A stretch of 64,000 nt of DNA from Drosophila pseudoobscura (taxonomy: Eukaryota; Arthropoda; Insecta; Diptera; Drosophilidae). Location of the stretch: NCBI RefSeq assembly GCF_009870125.1, contig NC_046679.1, forward strand, positions 17,298,001 through 17,362,000, written 5' to 3'. Shown here one piece after another: positions 54,516 through 64,000 of this stretch (positions are counted from its first letter, which is position 1; every line of letters starts with the position of its first letter). The notes below the pieces were generated by a model, which was not told the DNA's origin, made no database searches, and worked only from the letters and a program-made list of their open reading frames with translations. A program made the translations under genes and the position numbers.

Positions 54516-57500
54516 GTGAGATTCTGTGAGTTGGTTCTCGCCTCCAGAGACAAACGCGCTGCGTCCGACTCGTGTTTTTTTTTTTGCCCTACCTCTGGCT
54601 CGCTAGGCCTAAAAGTCTGAAAACGTCTTCGGTATGTTGCAGACCTGAAATGGAGTATTCGCCGCAGAGCGCCACAGTTAACAAATTTTCTCGCAGAAAA
54701 CTAAGTGCCGTCTACAGTTTGTCTGGCAAAAGATAACAAAAAATAATTATTGCCGGTGGTGGTGTACTGGGGACACCCGAGACTCGGTCTCGGTGCGGGT
54801 GCGGTCCCGGCTGGCGGTGCCACTCTCGCTCTCACTCAGATTCTCCCGCTCTGGCTGGCATTTCTTCGTTCTCGCATCTCGCAGCTCTCGGAGATAATCT
54901 CGCTTGCATAACCAAGAGCAGCACACCTCCGAAGCAGATGCAAATGCAGATAGACATCTAGAACTACTCGCAGAGGTGGACCCGGCTGATACTTTCGCGC
55001 TGCCAGCGAACTGTTCTCATTGTCTGCGGTAAGTGCACAATGAGTTGTGAATGTGCTCGGCCACCACATGAGCCCCTATCCCTCTCCCTCTCCTCGGTGG
55101 GCGTTGCAAACTGCCTTGTAATTGCCTGACATAAATGCTCGTGTGTACAAGGCTTAATGGCGATAGCGGCAGGTACTACGAGTATGCTCGCCGATTGCCA
55201 TCTATAACTGCAGCACTACGTTCGGTTCATACTGCGACGGGGAGTCGGATGGGGATGGCCATTGTCTGTCTGACTACCAAATTGAACAGGAAACGACTGC
55301 AACAGGTCGTGTTTGGAGCTGCATAGAAGTCGATATCATTTCGAGGGCGGCTTCGGGGACGATCGGCGGTCCAAGAACCTCGTCGCCTTGTAAGGAGATC
55401 TGGAACAAACAAAGTCTGTGTGCTTATAAAAGAAATGCAAATAGAGAAGGAAGCGGGTTTTTTAGATATAAATTATCTACATTTGTACGTACGAAGGCGA
55501 GGGAGAAGTAACAGCATTAGTAAGCTGTGCTCAAGCCGGTTTCCGTCGCTAGTTTAACTTAAGTTTGGATCACGATAATCTTGTCTCTGGATAATCTACT
55601 TCATCAGTGATTGGTGCATACTATTGTCGATCAGTGTCGCAGTGCTCCAGATGTACATACATATGTATGTCCGGAATAGTGTCCGCTCACTTGCCATTTA
55701 CTACAAAATTATCATATAAATTACTGAACGTACGATGGCCATTCATAAATGCCAGTGGGCCTGAAGCTCGGGCTCCCATCAGGCTCCTCCGATCCTAACC
55801 AGTTTTCGCGAAATGCCCTGACATGGACTAATTAAGCAAGCGTTCTACTTCTTCCTGCCCTCCTGCAATCCAATGCCATCCAGATCAGGATCCTGCTTTA
55901 ACGCTCCAGTCACCGCAATCCCATTGCGGAACATGCTCCAAGTAAGCGATTTTCCGGCTCTGTAGTGCTGTAGGCTGGGGCGCTTGGGTACTTGTGTGCT
56001 TGACGCTTGCCGCTTGCCGCTTGCCGCTTCCATCCGTTCCATCACATAATTAGCAAATATAGAATTGCCATTCTCCGCGAGATACCGATACCGCGCTCTT
56101 TCTGGGGCTGCGCTGCGGACTGCTCTCTGTTCAAATACAAATTAGTCGCGACATGCAAGATAAGCGATCGTGTGCACTTTTCAAAATACTCGAACAGAGA
56201 GCCAGAAGTAACAACGTTTGGCCGTGGTCGCAGAAGGCGTCGGTAGAAGGGCGGGGGGCCGGCAACAGCACGAACTGTGTGCTCCGTTATCACAAGATCT
56301 TGCATTGCATGCTCAATTACCTCTCTCTTTGCAAAAATGTGTAATTAACTCTTTAGGCCCCGAAATTAAGTTATTATTGTTAAAGAAACCAACACTTCGT
56401 AGCATTGTTCTTATCGATAGAAGCACTCACATATTGCTTATTACTAGGGGCCTCTGCATCGACACTTTCCCTATCTTTCCGGCTGGTGTCTGGTCGTCTA
56501 TAGGTTTGACGCTAGAGCCACGGAACCTCTGCACTAGATAAGCCAGTTCACTGAGTCACCCTCATGTCACCCAAAGTGCAAATTAGATTAAACTCGATTC
56601 GAATTCAAATACACATCTGTGCAAAGAAAGTCCAATAGAATAGATGGACGAACATTGTATGCGCTTGCCGATTATTCGAATATAGTTTTGCTTCTACGGA
56701 TGACCTCATCTCAACAGTTTTCCACCAATTTATCTCAAATTAAGAACATCTTAGATCCTTAGAAATTAACATACATATCTTTATTTCGAAACTGAACTCA
56801 ATACAAACTTGAATTAAAAAAATTGAAATTAATGAATTAATATTGATGAAATATCAAAAGTATTGTATCGATTGGTATTATATTACTTATTATATTAATA
56901 TATTATTTATATCATCTATGATTGGGGCCATTAATGACATATAAATAGCTATGAAATGTGTCTGTAGAGATTGTAGTGCCAAACCAAAGACTATATAATG
57001 CCTGAGGGATGGCGATTCTATGGCGATTTGATAGGAATTTACCGGACTGAAAAATATTTCAAGATTTTCAAATTCAAGTATTGAAATAGCCTCACCTGTT
57101 GTTTGATCGCTTTATTCCTTTCTGGATGTTGGCGCGGTCTAAAAACAGCCTCTTTGTAAGTATGATTTGTTCTCCAAGTGGGTCAATAGATGTAGGACTG
57201 TTTTCAAATAGAGTTGTGTACTTGCATAATGAAGGAAAACCGTTCACAAAAGCCCAGCCGGTACCGGTCCGTGAATAGAGATGGGGCACATGGGCATACA
57301 AACTGATGGCTGACCGTTGATGGGGGTCTACATTACCCCAATGTAGCAATACGAAGCAATAACCAAAACAAATGCTATAAAACATCAAGTGTGCAGAAAT
57401 ACAGAAAAGAGGCGAAAACTCACTGCGATGCAACCCGTTCCAACATCGAAACCAACTCGAACAAGTTGCACGACGACTGCAACCAAGCAGCCAACTAACA

Positions 57501-59952
57501 ACTGCAGCGAAAGCGACAGCAACAACAAAGCGACAGCCCCAGCCAATGTGTGTGAGGCTGCCTATGTACAAGGGCTGGGTTTCGTACGTAGTTGTGTGTG
57601 AGTGCGCTGTGTGCGAGTGTGTGTATGTGTGCAGCCCCCACATTTCTCCAAATGCACGCAGCGTCAACGCCGCACAGTGGTCCGCAGACAATTGTTTTGC
57701 GCCAAGAGTGCTTTTGGGGTTCTTTGAGTAGAAATTGGGGGAAATTGGTAAAAATACTGATTCAGCTTGAGAGCTTTTAGAAATGAATATTTACGCCCCA
57801 AACGAAACCATGTTCACTCAGGCAACGATTCTTGAAACGGCTCGAAACTTAACAGAGCTTTACCGAAAAACCACGACTTTTGAGTCACTGTGCACAGTCG
57901 TCAGCAGCGCTTGTGCTCTCCTCTCCTCTCTCGATGCGATTTTCGGTTCCGTTTCGTTGGCGGTGTGCGTCCGCGTCCACGTCCACGCAAACACAAGCAA
58001 ACATGGTATTCACACACACTCTCTCGCATTGGCACATCACATGCACGGGTACCAACACCAAGGCAGCCGCGCTGCTCGTCGTTTTTGAGTTCTTTGCATC
58101 CGCGTCTTGCGCCCCAATGCGAGTTGCCTTGTGCATGCCAAAGATTTCAGATCGGAAAGCAGCAGCAGCAGCAGCAGCAGAAGCTCGGCTCGCGACACGC
58201 GCAACGATTTCAGGAGTTATCCATATCGATACCAGATCTTAGCGACTCTATAAATATTAATTTTTTTGCATTGTGAAGCTCAATTAAAACTAAGAGCCTA
58301 ATTAGACGGTGTTTGGTGGTTCAGTGGACAGGTTGCTCGCGTTTGCCGGCGGCATTTGCAATTCAAGTGCGATCGCGTGAAAATGCTCGAGTGATTTTTT
58401 GTTTGTTGTGTGACAATTACAAACCGATATCTCAGAAGCTACATATATAGCAAGAAGTAACAATATAATTGGAATAAATCGATTGGAATAAGCCATGAGG
58501 AGTTCAGCAAAATCAAGCAAATTCAACGATTTATAAACTAAAATCTTTGAAAGTATTTATAAAATTTACAAAAACTAATAGCTACATATATAACAATAAA
58601 ACAAAAGACCTTCTACATAAATAACGTTACCTAAAAATACAAGCTTAAATACTATTACAAATAATTCAACAATTCGTATAATAATGCACAAATATTTAAA
58701 TATAATAAAGTTTTCTGCTAAAAAGGTAATAACTGAATTTATTGTTGTTTGACAATTGCAAATACCATATAAAGATTTGTAAATTTGTAACAAAAAAAAA
58801 AATACTCAAACTGTGAATTACTCAGTGTTTACTCAGCATCGGTGCATCGCTTTTCCCACAGATTATACCTTCAATTATTCTTCATAATATAAAATGAATT
58901 ACTTGCAAGAACTACGAGCCATCATTGCGCATACGCCTCGGAAGCCGAGGCGTTTCACCTGCAAAATAAATAACTGGCAAGAAAGGAAATATTATTTTAT
59001 CTAGCCTTGAATTAGCTGGAAGTATTTTAGCTTTTTTTTGCGTTGCATTTCCTAATTAGAGAAAAAAAAAGAAAACGAAATCATTTAATCTTTCCCCAAT
59101 TTTATAAACAGATATGGAAAAATACAAAGAACAGTAAAATACATTTAACGACTACTAATTAACTGGATTGCCTAGGCTGATCTTTGGCATTTTCGCCAGA
59201 ACTTTACAATTCGTACCAAAAAAAAGCAAACATTTATTGCTGGAAAGGTTCAAAATGTCAAGAGTAGAGGCAATCATTAAAGCAAACTCTCTCTGTACAG
59301 ATTTTTGCGCATCTGCCAGAGCCCGTCTTCATACAAATATAGACTTTGATAGTTGTATATGAGTATATAGCCGCGACAGATCCCTCGCTCGTATCGATAC
59401 AATGTATCTGCCAGCTCAGCTCCACCCACTAGGCGTTACTTATATCTGAAACAAATCTGAACTGAGTCAACCCATGTGAGGGGGGCGTAACCGATCGAAT
59501 CAAAATAATTTTGGATGATTTTACCTTCCATTGATGGGCAAACATGCAAGAGCCGGCGGCCAATAGAAACAGAGCTTCACCTGCAGCTCCAGCTCGCATG
59601 AAATTTATTTCGGACCGAGGTGCTTGCAAGCTATGAGATAAATTAGCTCGTGCGATAAACAGAAATGCAATTTGTTTGCCAGCACAATCCATGCATGCTA
59701 AAATAATAGAAACACAACACACAAATCACAACCCCAACAAATATTTCTAGCTCTTTTGGTACTGCAAGTACGAGGGGATAGGAGGGAGAGCCGATTCCAT
59801 ACCGATACATTACATCATCGCATTGGGGTTCAATTATTGAAAATATAGCCAAATGTTAGCCGGGAAATTGTTTACTTACTCAAATATCTTAATACTACTT
59901 TCTAGAAATTGTTCTGTATAATAACCAGCAAATACGTCACTTGTCTTTTCAG
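54516..59952 (+). other. Presumed dsx intron 1
   Basis: No coding sequence seen. Contains a CAG run (about 58159-58185) and a very AT-rich tract at 56760-56960 and 58540-58800. Expected to hold dsx enhancers. Confidence 0.35.
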
Positions 59953-60346
59953 GTGCTTAACAATCTATTCAATCAAGAGTCTACAAATAAGGGATTAATA
60001 ACCAAGTGAAAAATAACCATAAACAATATATACCAATATATTAAATAAATACTTCAAACATACATTAATCGAATAAATTTGACAAGTCCTTGAGCTAAAG
60101 CTGAATAAATTCGACGTACACATGTATAACCGCACTAATAATCAATAATATTCTAATAAATTGTGCTGAAAGCTCTCGACGCGCGTTTAAAAATACTTTC
60201 CCCTCTTGCAATCCGAAAAATGCTTCCCATAAGGAGCTCCTACAACTAGTCGGGGTAGAAAACTGTGAGAAACACAGCTAGGGCTACGGCTACAGCTACA
60301 GTCCCAACTGGAATTGCCAAGATCAAGGACATTTGAATATTCTGGG
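59953..60346 (+). promoter_or_regulatory. dsx: Probable dsx exon 2 5' UTR with two short uORFs
   Basis: A good acceptor, TTGTCTTTTCAG, ends at 59952. The 394 nt before the dsx start would then be untranslated and contain two short uORFs: 60122-60148 (8 codons plus stop) and 60220-60249 (9 codons plus stop). Long leaders with upstream ATGs are typical of fly developmental regulators. Confidence 0.5.
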
Positions 60347-61433
60347 ATGGTTTCGGAGGAGAACTGGAACAGCGACACCATGTCTGACTCGGATATGATC
60401 GACTCGAAGAACGACGTGTGCGGCGGGGCCTCCAGCTCCAGCGGGAGTTCAATCTCCCCGCGCACACCGCCCAACTGTGCCCGCTGTCGAAACCACGGCC
60501 TGAAGATTACCCTGAAGGGCCACAAGCGATACTGCAAGTACCGCTACTGCACGTGCGAGAAGTGCCGGCTGACGGCGGACCGCCAGCGGGTGATGGCCCT
60601 CCAGACGGCCCTGCGGCGAGCCCAGGCGCAGGACGAGCAGCGCGCCCTGCACATGCACGAGGTGCCGCCTCCGTCGACGTCAACTACTGCCCTGCTGGGC
60701 CACCACCACCACGTCGCTGCCACCGCCCACGTTCACACTCATCACGTCCATCCGCACCACAGCCATGGCCACCACTCGCACTCGCACCACGGCCATGTGC
60801 TGCACCAGCACCAGCAGATAGTGGCTTCAGGCGCGGCAGCTCCTTCGCAGCCGCCGCAGTCCCACCTGAGTGGGGGCCACAATGGGGCAGGAGCCGCAGG
60901 GCCAGCCACCGCCGCCAGCTTGCATGGTCACGCTCATGTGCACCAAGTACACATGGCGGCTGCCGCGGCCGCCACAGTGGCTCATCAGCAGCAGCACCAC
61001 CAGAGCCACCAGCACCAGCATCATCCGCACCACCAGCATCCACAGCACCAGCCACAGCACACGGCGCTCCGATCTCCTCCACCCAACGAGCACGCCGGAA
61101 GCATTGGACCAGCTACCAGCAGCTCAGGAGGCGGAGCCAGCTCGAGCAGTGGCGCCGTTGCCACATCAAGCAGCGCATCAAGCAGTGGCGCAGGTGTTGG
61201 TGGAGGCGGAAGCGGAAGCGGCAGCGGCAGCGGCGTTGGTGGACGGGCCGGCAGTGGCGGGGTCAGTGTCATTACTAGTGCCGATCCGCACATGTCCACG
61301 GTCCCCACACCAGCCCAATCGCTGGAGGGCTCCTGTGATTCATCATCTCCCTCGCCATCGTCCACATCCGGCGCCGCCATTTTGCCGATCTCAGTCTCCG
61401 TTAATCGCAAGAATGGCGCCAATGTACCGTTGG
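60347..61433 (+). CDS. dsx: Doublesex, first coding exon (DM domain), gene continues past the window
   Basis: Transcription factor at the end of the somatic sex-determination cascade; binds DNA as a dimer in the nucleus. This exon, shared by male and female isoforms, encodes 362 residues plus 1 nt and ends at the donor GTAAGTGC (61434). Seen: start [18 protein letters not shown] zinc module with C44, C47, H50, H59, C63, C68, C70 and C73, followed by the recognition-helix region [20 protein letters not shown]. After this come long His-rich, Gln/Ala-, Ser- and Gly-rich tracts, then [21 protein letters not shown] and [14 protein letters not shown]. The second dimerisation domain and the sex-specific exons are beyond the right edge. 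The frame is open upstream, but the ATG at 60347 matches the known Dsx start. Confidence 0.97.
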
Positions 61434-64000
61434 GTAAGTGCAAAGCTATCTTCCTAAACTATATACATACATATATCAGGGATTTAATCATAAACCTAGA
61501 GTATATCAGAAGCCAGTTTTAGGATTACTGAAGTGACTTGACTTTTCTCTAAAAGAAAAGTCTTCGTTGCATGCCTGCCCAAATGAGATCCATTTTAACA
61601 GAGTGCACAAATGCATATATGATTTAACAAGTGGCTATTCGATTTATTTGTGTATTCTTTTAAGGCTAATTTAAATTAAGACATGGTGGATCCTTTGGCT
61701 CAGTACCTTAAAATCCTGACTGTAAGTAGTAAGGTTAGAACTAGGAGTCTTTCGTCCGCCGGCAAATAAAAAGTTTACTTTGTTGTTCGAAAAGATAAGA
61801 AGAAAGACAAACTTGGCGCTTCTGTTGTGGCTGTTCTTTTAAAATGAAATAAAATTGAATGGAAATATGGAAAATACTCGTAAAAGTATGCAAAATAAAT
61901 GCTGTGTGATATCTTCTTCTGATTCTGTATAAGAGTGTTGTTACTGCTTAATCTCTAACAAATACAGTCGTGTTCCGTAGAGTCTAAATTTTCTGTATTC
62001 TCTGGGACCTCTATCGAAAACTGTGTTTTATGGCTAGATTGTGGTGCTTTTAGGCTCCTCTGCAAGTTAGAGCCGGTACTCGAAAACTAAAGATTTATCA
62101 ACTTACATGACTCACAAAATGTTTACAATCTTATTTCTTTTTATATTTTATAGAAATATTCTGTTCAGCGCTTCTTTGCCCGTCAATATTAGGGATAGTA
62201 GAAATACCATTGTGGGCACTATATCCTGAAACCATTTTAATGGTGAAATAAGAGCCGTTTAAAAATCCAGCTGACTCGTTAGATATCTTTTTTAGTTTCC
62301 CATTTGATTCATTTATTTCTGAACTAACTTGTAGTACTCACGTACCCCCGTACCCCCCGTACCCACGTTTGTGCTCAGTTTGAGCAAACTCAGACAAATC
62401 AATCATCAATCTTGCAACTCGCTCAATTTGTGATCTTGGCAACTAGTATCAAAACATATTTATGGCCCATTTAATAAAGTGCAGAGGGAAAATTGAAAAT
62501 GAAAAACTCTGAGATGAAATTGCATCGTTTTTTTCATTCCGACTTGTCTATGTACAGAGTACGGCGGAGGCAGCCAGTCTGGGAGTCGTGGTATGTCTCG
62601 CCTCTAAATGATTCCCACCTAATTATAGGCCACAATATGCCGCCGCCGCTGGGAAGGCATCGAGATCCACCAGATCCACCAACATCGTTGCGGCACGTAC
62701 GCATTTGGGGCAGAGACGCCTCCGACAGAAGGCCTAATCAAGTTGTTGTTGTTCTGCTGTGCCGTTGAAGAGGCTCGACGGCGACGAGGACGAGCCCAGA
62801 CTTGACCAAAACAAACGAATAAACAAGCAAGAAGGCCCTTCTAGGGTGTTCCGACTATAGGATACCCCGTATCCCAAGAGAACCCAACCATGGCCATGCA
62901 TGGGGTGTATCTTTCCCGGGATTTAATGAGTTTCAAATGATGATAAATCTGTTGATCTTTCGTTAATGCAATGCAGCTGCAGTAGGGTGAAGGAAACAAG
63001 GATAGACTTCTGATCTCAACGATTGCACGGTATGCAATCAAGGAGCAGCAAAACGAGGCACAAGACGAGGCAAGACAAGACAAGAGAAGGCACGGCACGG
63101 CACTGCGGCACATGTCACAAATTGCTTATAATGACAGTTGGAGCGAAGTCGGTGACGGGCCGTGAAGAAATCAATTAACATAGATCCAGCGAGCTGTCAA
63201 CAGTTGTCACCTGAGGACGACGCTGCCGGTCACAGTCCTTACACGCATTTATATTCCGATTAGGCTGTCCCCCTATGATCGGAGAACTAGCCTCAAGCTT
63301 AGGGAGGATCTCCTGCCTCCTTTGGGTTGATATTTTTCTAGAATTTAAGGAATGCATTTCTCATTTCTTAATATGAGAAATACTACTAGCATTCTAATCA
63401 CGGCTGTGTCTGTGGAAGTCTTCCTACATTCATCGAATCAGTCGCGACTCACGAGAGTCCAAGTCCAAGTCCAAGCCCATTCATGCATCGGTCGGCTGAC
63501 CACGTTCGAAGCTCCCCTCCCTAATTGCACTTGAGCACGAGCAACATCGCATACAAATGCAGCATAAAGCAGCATAATCTTTGGGCAATTACAAGAAGAC
63601 CTGTCAAGGCAATCCAACATGACCATTCATCAAAGCGCTAAGCAGGCATGAAAGATTTTCACAGTTGCACTTTCCAGTCACCGATGATTTCTTAATGCAT
63701 ATTATCCATCCTGTGGTTATGGCAGCCAGACATGGGATCCGATCCGACGATCCGACGTTACGGAGATCGTTTAGCATGAGTGCAGAGACAATGCGAGTGT
63801 CTGTCAACTGCGGGCAGTTCGTCAATCAATTGGACACCACTACTCCTCTGGCCCCTTGGGACGATCTCCTCCTCCCTGCTGCTCCAGCACCGCCACGGAC
63901 AGTATAAAGTATACAGTATACAGTATTCAGTAGCTGGACTCGGCAGCGCCTATCTTCCGTCTGTGTTAGGTTGCGGCCTCGATGTCTGGAAACGTGTAAA
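61434..64000 (+). other. dsx intron 2, 5' part
   Basis: Begins at the donor after the DM-domain exon and runs to the window edge. The next dsx exon (oligomerisation domain) was looked for and is not present. CGTACCCCC direct repeats lie at 62340-62370, and (GGCA)CGGCA / CAAGACGAGG short tandem repeats at 63055-63110. Confidence 0.6.

Noticed and set aside
57092-57691. 199-codon minus-strand frame in the dsx 5' region
   Set aside because: Composition is biased by CA/GT tracts, there is no splice or family support, and it lies in presumed dsx intron 1. Kept out but not disproved.
60684-61443. Long open frames antisense to dsx and in its other plus frame
   Set aside because: Shadows of the His/Gln/Gly/Ser repeat coding region; GC-rich repeats keep all frames open.

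Overview
The window is eukaryotic euchromatin from a Drosophila species. Evidence: short GT-AG introns (50-70 bp) beside long ones, DRE (TATCGATA) and Motif 1 promoter elements, and clear orthologues of fly genes including doublesex, Lkb1, CD98hc, the Integrator subunit omd and a TASK potassium channel. The genes belong, as I remember, to Muller element E (chromosome arm 3R of D. melanogaster). They seem to come from distant bands there (the 84E area for dsx, 87-88 for Lkb1 and its neighbours), so gene order is rearranged. A dispersed repeat family in at least five places suggests, weakly, an obscura-group species. All exon models below were derived by reading splice sites and checking phase by hand.

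Layout. 1.4-4.4 kb (-): TASK-type two-pore K+ channel, 7 coding exons, 396 aa. 7.5-8.3 kb (-): PSMD9/p27 proteasome assembly chaperone, 219 aa. 9.9-11.7 kb (+): Lkb1 kinase, 553 aa, divergent from PSMD9 across a spacer with a duplicated DRE-bearing promoter segment. 12.4-15.9 kb (-): omd/IntS5, 9 exons, 1012 aa, tail-to-tail with Lkb1. 16-24 kb: gene-poor, with a decayed intron-bearing pseudogene, a Ty3/gypsy-type relic and copies of the dispersed repeat; it lies between the two gene blocks and may mark a rearrangement breakpoint. 24.1-38.3 kb (+): very-long-chain fatty acid elongase, 333 aa, whose start codon is split from the rest by a 10.3 kb intron. 38.3-40.7 kb: repeat relics. 40.7-42.2 kb: two convergent uncharacterised secreted-protein genes. 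42.5-44.9 kb (+): a newly assembled candidate small gene of 68 aa whose last exon stops 49 nt before the CD98hc start codon. 44.95-46.9 kb (+): CD98hc, 562 aa. 47-54 kb: intergenic, with a 5'-truncated LOA-type retrotransposon flanked by a 12 bp target duplication. About 54.4 kb to the end (+): doublesex; only the first coding exon with the DM domain is inside the window, and the sex-specific exons lie beyond the right edge.

The genes do not form a pathway. They are mainly housekeeping or signalling genes (proteasome assembly, snRNA and transcription termination, energy and polarity kinase, lipid elongation, amino acid transport) plus a neuronal leak channel and the master sex-differentiation transcription factor. 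No bacterial features, CRISPR arrays, tRNA or rRNA genes were seen.
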